64,000 nucleotides of DNA from Sipunculus nudus (Eukaryota; Annelida; Sipuncula; Golfingiida; Sipunculidae), in the NCBI GenBank assembly GCA_026874595.1, contig CM049313.1:30936008-31000007 (forward strand), given 5' to 3'. The notes below the pieces were generated by a model. The model was given only the letters and a program-made list of their open reading frames with translations, searched no databases and was not told the DNA's origin. The first letter of the stretch is position 1. Every line of letters starts with the position of its first letter. Positions 34,014-45,330 of the stretch are shown piece after piece. The position numbers were made by a program, and so were the translations under genes.

Positions 34014-34310
34014 TTTTTAGCTCATCTAACTATAAGTCATCTGAGCTTAAGTTAGGATCCATTGTCCATCTGTCCATCCTTCTGTCCATCCGTCCCTCCA
34101 TTTGTTCGACTGGCATGCTTGTTTTGAAATCGTTAAACCTGTGAATCCAAAATTCACCATATTGTTAGGTGTCCCCAAGATCTACCAAACCGAAAACTTG
34201 GCTACTGCAACTTCATTCCTTTGAGAAAATAAGAAAAACCTCAATTTTCAATTAAAAACCTATTATCATGCTTTAGAACTGCCTTGTATCAAAACCGCTC
34301 ATCTGTTTTT
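34014..34310 (+). mobile_element. Truncated left part of family A repeat
   Basis: It begins TTTTTAGCTCATCTAACTATA with AGTCATCTGAGC and carries the CCATCTGTCCATCCTTCTGTC tract. It ends where a family B start (TAGTGAACCTGTGAGCTTAT) follows at about 34311. Confidence 0.6.
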
Positions 34311-34596
34311 AGTGAACCTGTGAGCTTATGTGATGGTGTTGCGTCCGTTGCCAGAATTTCAGCTGTGATGTTTGTGTAATTGTTTCTTGTTCAAAATATT
34401 TAGTACTTGCATTGTTCATATACATGTTACACATGTACTTGAAAAGGAAAGGTCCAGCATGGAAGCATGATACCTTGTGTATATCCAATTGCACAGGTTT
34501 GCATTAGGTCTGTAAGCCTTATTCTTCATATTTACCATAAATATTCCCATATATAATTCCTATGTACATGCCAGAAATCAGGTCAGTATTATGTAA
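34311..34596 (+). mobile_element. Short family B start plus family A interior
   Basis: The start AGTGAACCTGTGAGCTTATG identifies family B. By 34520-34590 the text (CATATTTACCATAAATATTC) has returned to family A interior, so the B piece is embedded or recombined. Confidence 0.45.
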
Positions 34597-34690
34597 ATTT
34601 TAGCTCAGCTGACTTAATTCATCTGAGCTATAGGTGTGATCCAATGTCAGCCATCTATCTGTCCATCCTTCTGTCTGTCCGCAAGACAAG
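34597..34690 (+). mobile_element. Left-end stub of family A repeat
   Basis: About 95 bp beginning TTTTAGCTCAGCTGACTTAA and including GTCCATCCTTCTGTCTGTCC is cut off by the next full copy's start. Confidence 0.6.
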
Positions 34691-36596
34691 CATTTTTTAG
34701 CTCAGCTGACTAAAAGTCATCTGAGCTATAGTCATGGTCCATTGTCCGTCTGTCTGTCAGTCCGGATGTCCGTCTGTAATACTGGCACGTTTCGACACCA
34801 TTGGACCTACAAATCTGAAATTTGGCATACAGTTAGATGTCCCCAAAATCTCCTTCCATGCCAAAAATTGGGTCAATCGGACTTCGTTCCTTCGAGATAT
34901 TATGGAAAAACCTCAATTTTTTATTAGAAATCTATTTTCACACTTCAGGACTGCCTAATGTCAAAACCACTCATCTAGTTTTCTTCATATTTACCATAAA
35001 TATTCCTCTATATAGTTCCTATGTACATGCCAGAAATTAAGTCTGTTAATTATAAATTCTTTAAGTTATGGGCCCGAACATAATGGACTTTGTAAAAAAT
35101 CAGGAAAAATATTTACTCACTTAACATGAAAAATTTTGAAACTAGAGTCTATTTTCCCAAGTATATAACTATGTTTAATCAAGATTTAATTGTTTACCGA
35201 AAATTAGATCTGAATTTTGTAAATTTTTTAAGTTATTAGGATAAAAATAAAATCAGTACCTTAAATTTAGCCCAACTTTGACCATGGCATGTTTTTTTCC
35301 TGTAAGTACCATTGATTTAATTTTCACAGCATGTAATCATAAATATTTGATTTGTTTAAATCTGAAATTTGAAAATAAAAGCTTGAAAATTAAGCTAGTT
35401 ATTAATTTTTTTCTTGAGGCTCTACTGTAGTCATTTGCTTTGATTACAGATTACAGATGCATGCAGGGTCCCACTCCAGGTCACTGGAAGTCAGCTATGC
35501 CAAGGTTTCTGATTTGTTACAGTCACTGGGGGAGACCCCCTGCTGTGACAGGTGTTATTCTAATATCACCACCCAAATCCCCCCCCCCCCCCCCCTTCCG
35601 GCAAACCCAACCCACTAAGTGTTATGCAGTAATTATTGTTTTCACTGTATTTCCTTAATTGTAACGCTGTTTCCACTCCAATATACAAAAACTTTCCTTG
35701 AAAAAGTAATTCAAGTGTAATCCAGAAGATGTCATGTTGTGTTAATGTAGCATTTTTAAAGAAATTAATTTTCTTTTAAATGATTTTAACAGATATTATT
35801 AAACCATCAGTATGCTTAAATTTATAAAATGTGAAGTACATTATGGATAGATAAAGACACAATTAAAAATTGTGAAATCTAAATCAAGTATTATTTTTAG
35901 ATATTTATTGTTTTGCAGATTTAAAAGATATATTTTTGTGGTAAAAAATAAATAAACATTTGTATGCATGATGTGGTGTTATCTGACAAGATTGAGATTT
36001 ATGATGATGCAATTGAGAATTATGAATCAACTTTTATATTCAGATATATCTGTTATATTGGGAATGTAAAGAAATATAAACTTAAATTAAAAAAAAAATT
36101 GATGTGGTAAAAAAATGAGGATTTAATACAAACATTTTTTCATTATTTTCCTGCCTCAGCAGAATTTGAGATCAGGCTTTGTTTGCCCTGTTTTATGTTG
36201 TTAATTAGTTATATTTCAACTGTATACGTTTCATGAAAAAAATACATATATCTAATAATATATATTATACAAAAAATAGATTCAATTGAACAAATTTGTA
36301 AACTACTGAAATGTCAACAGTTAATCAAAAAGCCGACTAATGATCATGGTAATAGTACAGATCATTTGTTCACAAACTGCTCACATGCTTCAGTTTCAAC
36401 ATTAGGAAACACATGGTCAGGTCAGAAAATATTATTTGCAACAATTTCTTGCTAATCAATACAAACCAATCATATAAACCAACCATGGCCTTTATTACCT
36501 CTTCCTCTTAAACTTGATCTCCATTTGATATTATTTTAGAATTTTACCTTCAAGGTCAACTTCCGCTGAGCACAGTGACCCATGGGTCCCTTGTTT
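34691..36596 (+). mobile_element. Most complete copy of family A repeat (about 1.9 kb)
   Basis: The left end AGCTCAGCTGACTAAAAGTC / ATCTGAGCT forms a hairpin, followed by TGTCCGTCTGTCTGTCAGTC. The interior shares blocks with other copies, and the right end is TCCGCTGAGCACAGTGACCC / ATGGGTCCCTTGTT. The terminal AGCTCAGCTGA and the CGCTGAGCA near the right end are short inverted repeats. Open frames are under 80 codons and carry no enzyme motif, so it is non-autonomous. The class is unknown to me; the end sequences look like a widespread mollusc repeat. Confidence 0.7.
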
Positions 36597-36807
36597 TACA
36601 CTGTTGGATGTAAGAATCTGAAATTATTTCCTCAAGGGGTGGGGGTTATGTTTTCACCAGCTTTTCTTTGTTTGTCTGTCTGTTAGCAACATTACTCAGA
36701 AAGGTATTCACAGATTTTGATTAAATTTTCAGGATAGCTTGGCTGTGATAGAAGGAACAATTGATTACATTTTGGGGGTAATTCGCATCACCATCTTGAT
36801 CCTGGAT

Positions 36808-38981
36808 TTTTTTAGCTCTGCTGACTATAAGTCACCTGAGCAATAGTCGTGGTCCATTGTCCATCGTCAGTCCGTCCGTCTGTTTGTCCTGACGTCCATC
36901 TGTAAGACAGGCACATTTCGACACCGTTAGACCTACAAATCCAAAATTATGCTTAGATGTCCCGAAAATCTCCTACCATACTGAAAAGTGGGTCAATATG
37001 TCTTTTTCCCTTTGAGATATTAAGGAGAAACCTCAATTTTCCATTAAGAACCAATTGTCACACTTCAGGACTGGCTTTTTATCATAACCACTGATCAGTT
37101 CTTGTTCATATTTAGTATGCATATTATTCTATACATTTCTGATGTACATACCAGAAATAAGGTCAGTATTTCATAATTTGTTGGAGTTATGGGCCAAAAC
37201 ATAATGCACCTTGTGAAAAATTAGGAAATATATATACTCACTTAACACAGGAATTGCTGAAGCTAGAGACTATTTTTCAGGGATAAAACTTGATCAGTTA
37301 TTAGCATAAATATCAAATCTGTACCTTAAATTTTGCCCAAATTTGGCCATGGCAGGTTTTTTTCCTGTTAGCACTGTTGATTTAATTTTTTTATCACGCA
37401 CACATAAGGATTTTAGCTTCTTAATTTTGAAAATTGAAAGGAATTGGCTAAAAACTGTAACTATTATTAAAGTTTTTATTAGACCATGTCATACTTGCAC
37501 CTGGGCTATACTGAAGCCCCTCTTCAGTCACCTGTATGTCACCCTTGTTGACCTTTCAGACTAATTATACTAGTTTAAAGCAGGACATACTGGGCAGCAA
37601 GCCAGCTCATGGCTGGCCAAAGCTAGCCACAGGTGTCTGACCCCCCTCCTTGAGAAGTTGTTTTGGCCAACAACATAACAAAAAACAACAATTAAATACA
37701 TTTTTATTGGTTTAAAGTAACAATTTCAAGATTAAATAAATGAGAAGGGATTTGATTGTTAATGAGTAACAGGGAATTACCTTGCAATTATTGATGTTGT
37801 GTGGACCTTGTATGGATGGCCTCAGATGTATTCCAAATGACACCATGTAGTCACCTTTGGGTATTTTTCATTTCAATTTTAAGAATGAAAAAAAATGTTC
37901 TTTACTATTATAGTATTTATATGAAGCAAATTACAAGCATGACAAGGATGTCATTTATTATATTAAATTAATATAAATTTCCAGGTCTTAGTTTCATGTA
38001 TTAGTGTCATAGCTGAGATTCTTTTTTAATTTTTTTTTCTGATTCATGTATTGAAAAAAAAAAAAATATTCAAATTTTATAAAAAATCAGATCCTAGAAA
38101 AGTTCCATTATGATGTCTGTAATGTTTATTATTGTCATAAGACTCTTGCTATATTAAGTGTGTTGATTGATGTGAAAGTATTCAAAAGTGAACATAATAG
38201 TTTTATTTTTTAAATATAATTTAAAGCCATAAAACCAGGTACTTACACGAACTTTATTTAAATTTGTGACATTTGTATATCCTGGATTCTCAACCATTTT
38301 GTTTGACTAAAACTGAATATATACTCATGAGATAAAATTTACATGATGAAACTGACAAAATTATATATACTTTCAGCATCAAGCCAAGTCAGAACTTGTT
38401 TGACAATAGCACTCCATTTCCAAATGTAACCAAGGGCACCACAAAGCGGAGCATCCCCTTGCACAGGAGCATAATCATATAGGGTGTATTCCACAAGTGT
38501 GAAAATGAATGAGGGCAGGTCTTTGACCTTGACCTTAGACCCTGTAACCTTGAACTCAGTTGGGTTCTTCATCAATGGGTGGGTGAGCTGTATACAAGAT
38601 AATGGTGTTGGTCAAACGGTTTGGCTTAAAATGGGTCCACAAGCTTTTTTAAGAAGTGGGTCCTGTGGCCTTGACCTTTGAGAGGTGAGACGGCTTATCT
38701 TTAAATCAATCCACATTGCAATCTTGGATGAACGGAATGATGGACGGTCCCACAAACGGTGTACTGCAACTTGCGAGGGGATAATAATATTAATGACATC
38801 AATCTACTTCTTTATATCCGAGGATTTTATCCAAATCTGACATACCTTGAGTTTAACACCAGCATCTCATAATACAGCTTATATTACCCCACAAATTTAG
38901 CATTTGTCTACCCCCTCTTCAAAATCATATTTTGTGATCATATATAACAGCTGAGCGCCAAGAGCCATTGGTCCCTTGTTT
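36808..38981 (+). mobile_element. Family A copy, disrupted by another repeat
   Basis: It begins TTTTTAGCTCTGCTGACTATA and runs with clear homology to about 37560 (for example GGCCATGGCAGGTTTTTTTC). The right-end signature (GCTGAGCGCCAAGAGCCATT / GGTCCCTTGTT) appears only near 38980. Between them is AT-rich sequence and a separate repeat at about 38400-38770. Confidence 0.5.
38400..38770 (-). mobile_element. Interspersed repeat copy, family C (minus)
   Basis: Its reverse complement matches 50361-50750: GTGGATTGATTTAAAG, AAGGTCAAGGCCA..GGACCCAC and the end GGGGATGCTCCGCTTTGTGG / TGCCCTTG. No coding is seen. Confidence 0.65.
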
Positions 38982-39659
38982 GAAGGAAATGCTGCATTTC
39001 TCATAATGCCATATGGGTGTAATGAGCTGCCTTGTTAACTTTGTTGGCACTTGATGGCACTAATGGTCAGTATTCTATAACCCTCAGTGATTATCCTGCT
39101 GTGTTTATCACTGACACATTTCTGACAATGCCAGTTATATGCCAAATGGGAGAATGAGCTGCCTTGGTGGAGGGCTGCATTCTCTGCATTAATTACTGGC
39201 TGCATGAAACGGTTGGTAACTTAACATATCTGGTTACTATAAGCATTTCTATATAAGTTCACTTTATCAGTAACACTGTTCATATTTATTTTTATTGAGA
39301 ATACTAGTATGCAAGGCCCTCTTTATGACAGACATTTAATCAGGCTTCATTCTTGGTGATTGTACAAATAGTGCTGCTATATATGTATTACATGCTATAT
39401 ATTACATATATATGACATACTAGCTTGGTCATTTAGGTGAAATCTAAAAGTCTTCATACATAAGCTCATTTTTCAATCAGTTACACTATCATTTATCATC
39501 ATCACAGATCATTTTAGGTTGACAAGAAACAATGCAAAACTTACTTGATGTTGATATTTAGAAAGTGTACAATTAACACGAAAAATACAGATAAGACTTT
39601 GCCCTATTAGCAGATGCTTTTCTATTCTTGAAGCAGAATGACTTTGCAGACATGAGCAA
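38982..39659. other. No gene seen
   Basis: Ordinary AT-rich sequence precedes the 96-bp array. Nothing was recognised. Confidence 0.35.
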
Positions 39660-41131
39660 CAGGACTCCTGTATGATGAGCAGTTAGGGTTGTGTTCAGGA
39701 TGTCCAGTAATCATAAACCACAGGGAGCAATGACTGGGGCCAGGGTCACAGTCAGCAGGACTCCTGTATGATATGCAGTTAGGGTTGTGTTCAGGATGTC
39801 CAGTAATCATAAACCACAGGGAGCAATGACTGGGGCCAGGGTCACAGTCAGCAGGACTCCTGTATGATGAGCAGTTAGGGTTGTGTTCAGGATGTCCAGT
39901 AATCATAAACCACAGGGAGCAATGACTGGGGCCAGGGTCACAGTCAGCAGGACTCCTGTATGATGAGCAGTTAGGGTTGTGTTCAGGGTGTCAAGTAATC
40001 ATTAACCACAGGAAGCAATGACTGGGGCCAGGGTCACAGTCAGCAGGACTCCTGTATGATGAGCAGTTAGGGTTGTGTTCAGGATGTCCAGTAATCATAA
40101 ACCACAGGGAGCAATGACTGGGGCCAGGGTCACAGTCAGCAGGACTCCTGTATGATGAGCAGTTAGGTTTGTGTTCAGGATGTCCAGTAATCATAAACCA
40201 CAGGGAGCAATGACTGGAGCCAGGGTCACAGTCAGCAGGACTCCTGTATGATGAGCAGTTAGGGTTGTGTTCAGGGTGTCCAGTAATCATTAACCACAGG
40301 GAGCAATGACTGGGGCCAGGGTCACAGTCAGCAGGACTCATGTATGATGAGCAGTTAGGGTTGTGTTCAGGATGTCCAGTAATCATAAACCACAGGGAGC
40401 ATTGACTGGGGCCAGGGTCACAGTCAGCAGGACTCCTGTATGATGAGCAGTTAGGGTTGTGTTCAGGATGTCCAGTAATCATAAACCACAGGGAGCAATG
40501 ACTGGGGCCAGGGTCACAGTCAGCAGGACTCCTGTATGATGGGCAGTTAGGGTTGTGTCCAGGGTGTCCAGTAATCATAAACCACATTAAGCAAAAACTC
40601 GGGCCAGGGTCACAGTCAGCAAGACTCCTGTATGATGAGCAGTTAGGGTTGTGTTCAGGATGTCCAGTAATCATAAACCACAGGGAGCAATGACTGGGGC
40701 CAGGGTCACAGTCAGCAGGACTCCTGTATGATGGGCAGTTAGGGTTGTGTCCAGGGTGTCCAGTAATCATAAACCACATTAAGCAAAAACTCGGGCCAGG
40801 GTCACAGTCAGCAAGACTCCTGTATGATGAGCAGTTAGGGTTGTGTTCAGGGTGTCCAGTAATCATAAACCACAGGAAGCAATGACTGGGGCAAGGGTCA
40901 CAGTCAGCAAGACTCCTGTATGATGAGCAGTTAGGGTTGTGTTCAGGGTGTCCAGTAATCATAAACCACAGGGAGCAATGACTGGGGCTGGGGTCACAGT
41001 CAGCAGGACTCCTGTATGATGAGCAGTAAGGGTTGTGTTCAGGATATCCAGTAATCATAAACCACAGGGAGCAATGACTGGGGTCATGGTCACAGTCAGC
41101 AGGACTCCTGTATGATGAGCAGTTAGGGTTG
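39660..41131. repeat. 96-bp minisatellite, about 15.3 copies
   Basis: The unit begins CAGGACTCCTGTATGATGAG and contains GGTTGTGTTCAGGATGTCCA and ACTGGGGCCAGGGTCACAGT. A divergent pair of units (CATTAAGCAAAAACTCGGGC) recurs 192 bp apart (40585 and 40777), showing two-unit duplication. On the minus strand a 32-residue Cys-containing period gives a 355-codon frame (39991-41058), broken by an in-frame TGA before the next units. Differences between units change amino acids freely, so I do not call a gene. Confidence 0.95.
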
Positions 41132-41373
41132 AATTGATTGGTTTGGTTAGTTCAGTGGTTGGTCTCTCTTCAATGCTGGACCACCCCTGAACAGACCCTT
41201 GTTTCTGACACGACATGAAACTCAGTTGCATATACATACTGTGGTTGCCTTTTTGTTTGTGAGAGTTTCAAAATTACAATATTCAAGAAAGGGGATTTAT
41301 CACAAAAATAAAGCCTTTGTGAAGAGTAGGTCTCATTGCTGAAGGCAAGTTGAAAGGTACCATAAAAGATTTG

Positions 41374-41402
41374 TTTAATAATAATAATAATAATAATAAT
41401 AT
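41374..41402. repeat. (AAT)n microsatellite
   Basis: About ten AAT/TAA units in a row. Confidence 0.9.
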
Positions 41403-42204
41403 CTTGTATGTTCAAGGATTACTATTATAAATAAATAACATCAGATCTTTCAAATTATCTGCCAATAATTAATAATTATTTCACTCAGTTGATGTTCCCG
41501 ACATATCTCTGCAGTTATTGAGATTTTGCACAACATTTATTTGATGTAAGTAATTACCAAATTAATGGTTTTACTCTGTGTAGGTCTTTTTTCAGATGAG
41601 ATCATGAAAATGGAACCCTCGTGAAACAATGAAAAAGTGAAAATCACTAAATTTTAACCCCATGAACATGAAGCCAACCACAACTTGAAGAACAACTTTT
41701 CTTATTTAAATGTTTAATTGCTTTGCCCAGGGTCTTTGTGCAGATTCCTTTTGAGTTAAGTGCCCTTGACTTAATTTTCAAGATCACCACTGAAAAATTC
41801 AGTCCTGCCTTATGTTAATAAAATAATTCAAGAACTATTTCACTGATTTCCTTTATATGTGGTACCAAGGTGTCTACTGGGAAAGTGTAGACTCCAGTAA
41901 TCTTGACCTTATTTTCAAGACTACTATGATCAATTAATTACCACATGTATTCTGGGTTATGTATGATATCTCAAGAACATTTAATGACTTTCATCCAAAT
42001 TTGGTGAGTCAGCTTACATCAATTGTTCACACATGAAACTTGAATAGTCTGCACTTGAAAATTTCAGTGTCACTACAGGCTGTTGAACATTTGTAATAAT
42101 GAATGATTAGATAAAAGAGGCTTAAAAGTTTCTTGAATATTTCATTGAATCCTATGATTTTCCTCATTATTGTAATTTTGTTCCATATACTTTTGTTAAT
42201 AATG
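41403..42204. other. No gene seen
   Basis: AT-rich sequence with no exon. Phrases such as CTTGACCTTATTTTCAAGA suggest an old repeat. Confidence 0.35.
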
Positions 42205-43290
42205 GAGATATGTGTTCTCTTGGTAACAGTAAAGGTGATCATTGGTGAGATGTGTTCTCTTGGTAACAGTAATGGTGATCATTGGTGAGATGTGTTCTCT
42301 TGGTAACAGTAATGGTGATCATTGGTGAGATGTGTTCTCTTGGTAACAGTAATGGTGATCAGTGGCAAATGTGTTCTCTTTCAGTTGGTAACAGTAATGG
42401 TGATCAGTGGTAAGATGTGTTCTTTTGGTAACAGTAATGGTGATCATCTATGAGATGTGTTCTCTTGGTAACAGTAATGGTGATCATTGGTGAGATGTGT
42501 TCTCTTGGTAACAGTAATGGTGATCATTGGTGAGATGTGTTCTCTTGGTAACAGTAATGGTGATCAGTGGTAAGATGTGTTCTTTTGGTAACAGTAATGG
42601 TGATCAGTGGTGAGATGTGTTCTCTTGGTAACAGTAATGGTGATCATTGGTGAGATGTGTTCTCTTGGTAACAGTAATGGTGATCATTGGTGAGATGTGT
42701 TCTCTTGGTAACAGTAATGGTGATCAGTGGCAAATGTGTTCTCTTTCAGTTGGTAACAGTAATGGTGATCAGTGGTAAGATGTGTTCTTTTGGTAACAGT
42801 AATGGTGATCATCTATGAGATGTGTTCTCTTGGTAACAGTAATGGTGATCAGTGGTGAGATGTGTTCTCTTGGTAACAGTAATGGTGATCAGTGGTGAGA
42901 TGTGTTCTCTTGGTAACAGTAATGGTGATCATTGGTAAGATGTGTTCTTTTGGTAACAGTATTGATCAGTGGTGAGATGTGTTCTCTTGGTAACACTAAT
43001 GGTGATCAGTGGTGAGATGTGTTCTCTTGGTAACAGTAATGGTGATCAGTGGTAAGATGTGTTCTTTTGGTAACAGTAATGGTGATCAGTGGTAAGATGT
43101 GTTCTTTTGGTAACAGTTATGGTGATTAGTGGTGAGATGTGTTCTCTTGGTACAGTTATGGTGATCAGTGGTGAGATGTCTTCTTGGTCTCAGTCATGGA
43201 CATCATTTGTGAGACATGTTTGCAGGGTAACATGAATGATGAATAGTTGTAAGATATGTTGTCAGGGTAATGTTAGTCATCATCAGTGGT
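42205..43290. repeat. 40-bp minisatellite, about 26 copies, with 365-bp higher-order repeat
   Basis: The unit is GAGATGTGTTCTCTTGGTAA / CAGTAATGGTGATCATTGGT. A 45-bp variant containing CTCTTTCAGTTGGTAAC occurs at 42361 and again at 42726, marking a 365-bp block (eight 40-bp units plus the 45-bp one) that has duplicated. Copies decay after about 43190. Confidence 0.93.
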
Positions 43291-43820
43291 TCAGAAACTG
43301 TTCTCTGTGAAACATTCTGCCCTTATATACTGAGTTGGATGTTACCCATGGGATATTTCTGAAAGTTTAAAGTTTAGTAGACTGCCATGTACCTGAAGAA
43401 AAATACATTTGGGGAGTTTTTGTATGTCTCCAGTTGATTACTGTGTACCACACAGGAACACCACCATGTGGTGATGGATGAGATGGCAGTGACTGCTGGC
43501 AGCTTCCAAGGTTTTTTGTAATTGCTTATTTCAAAGGTTCTCAAAGGAAAGGTTTCTACATAGCTAGTTACACTATATGGAGAAAAGCAGAGTTAATGCA
43601 GAATGACTCAGGATCAAATGCAGGTCTGTGCAACATGTCCTGCAGTTTTCAATCATAGTGTTTGTCACAGAAAGGGATATCTTGTGCAAAGGTTCGATTT
43701 GTCATAAAGTCGGATATCTTGTTCAGAGGTTTGATTTGTCATGAAGTGGGATATCTTGCACAAAAGTCTTGAATGTTAGTTTACAGATGGACTACTTGAA
43801 GATTTTCAACACTGTTAAAT
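43291..43820. other. No gene; short 37-bp tandem
   Basis: GGATATCTTGTGCAAAGGTT and its relatives recur about every 37 bp at 43676-43765 (2.4 copies). No exon was recognised. Confidence 0.5.
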
Positions 43821-44147
43821 AGGTTTGCTGTCTCTGCTGATTACAGTGTACTGACTTTTGATTGCAGATGGACTATTTACAGGTTTAACAGTTTACTGAC
43901 TTTTGAAATCAGGTGGATTATATTTACTTTTACAGTCTCTGCTTAGTAGAGTATACTGGCTTTTGATTATACATTGACAATTAATAGATTTACTTTCTCT
44001 GCTGAGTAGAAAATACTGACTTTTGAGTACAAATGGACAATTTATAGGTTTATTGTCTCTGATGATTACAGTTTACTTTTGATTACAAATGTACTATTTA
44101 TATATAGGTATTACAGTTTACTGACTCTTTATTACAGATGGATTATT
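43821..44147. repeat. 59/118-bp minisatellite, diverged left part
   Basis: These are diverged units of the array that continues at 45331, recognisable by CAGTTTACTGACTTTTGATT and ACAGATGGAC/TATTTATAGG. The block ends in GATGGATTATT where the Helitron-like element begins. Confidence 0.85.
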
Positions 44148-45330
44148 GTATCCGCTAAAACAAAGTTTTGCAGATACTATGTTTTTGACCGGGTTCAGCT
44201 GCCGCCGCGTTCGTTTCCGGAGAAACTCCTCCGAGACTACTTGACGGATTTTTCCGAATCTTACACCAATTATCGGGTCACATGTGAACTGGTGCCTAAC
44301 CAATTGGCCTTGACCTCTGACCTTTCCTCTCTGCCCAGCGTCCGTTTGTGCGTCTGTTCCACACATAAACCCACATATCTCGGGAACTGTTTGACCAATC
44401 AGGAAAAAAATTTTGTACAAATGTAGCCCTTGGATAGCTTTATAACATACACAAAAAATGGTGGCACCACCTGCAACCATGTTTGCACAGTGTCCATCTG
44501 TTCATCTGCCTCGGGTTAAAATCACTCATATCTCTGCAGTGGTTTGACTAATTCACCTGAAATTTGGCATGCTTATACATCCTAGATAGCTTTCTTGATT
44601 TTATGACAGGTGGCGCCACCTACATTCACGTTCACGCTGCAGACATCCAAGCTCATATCTCGGGAACTGTTTGACCAATCAGGAAAAAAAATTTACACAA
44701 AATGTAGCCCTTGGATAGCTTTATAACATACACAAAAATGGTGGTGCCACCTGCAGCCATTTTTGCACAGCGTCCATCTGTTTGTCTGCCTTGGGTTAAA
44801 ATCACTCATATCTCTGCAGTGGTTTGACCAAATTACCTGAAATTTGGCATGCGTATACATCCTAGATAGCTTTCTTGATTTTATGACAGGTGGCACCACC
44901 TACATTCACGTTCACGCTGTAGATATCCATGCTTATATTTCCAGACTCATTCGACCAATCAGGAAAAATATTTTACACAAAATGTAGCCCTTGGATAGCT
45001 TTATAACATACACAAAAATGGTGGCGCCACCTGCAGCCATTTTTTCTCAGCATCCATCTGTTTGTCTGCTATGGGATAAAATCACTCATATCTCTGCAGT
45101 GGTTTGACTTTTCCACCTGTAATTTTGCATGTGTATACATCTTGGATAGTTTCTCGTTCAAATAACAGGTGGCGCCACCTACAACCATGTTTACCTGGCA
45201 GACATCCATTCTGATATGTAACACATGTAACTCTATTTCCCCTTGCCACTCAATCCATGCCTCACTTCACCCATCCTACTCTGATTTTGGCGGATACACG
45301 TAGTCACTTGTCGACTACCCCTATTCTAGT
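44148..45330 (+). mobile_element. Helitron-like non-autonomous element inserted in a minisatellite
   Basis: It is the inverted counterpart of 53766-55150. The right end has GTAGTC-ACTTGTC-GACTAC (a perfect 6-bp hairpin), seven bases, then CTAG followed by host T: the terminal pattern of Helitrons (hairpin, CTRR, T). The 5' end lies near an A|TC junction in both copies. The interior consists of three or so degenerate units of about 300 bp (CAGGTGGCGCCACCTACATT, TTGGATAGCTTTATAACATA, CTCATATCTCTGCAGTGGTT). No Rep/helicase is encoded. Bivalve Helitrons with tandem cores are known, which supports the call. Confidence 0.68.

Noticed and set aside
39991-41058. 355-codon minus-strand frame with cysteine-rich repeats
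   Set aside because: It is explained by the 96-bp period, contains a stop between units, and has no start, splice or signal-peptide context. Kept as a low-interest finding only.
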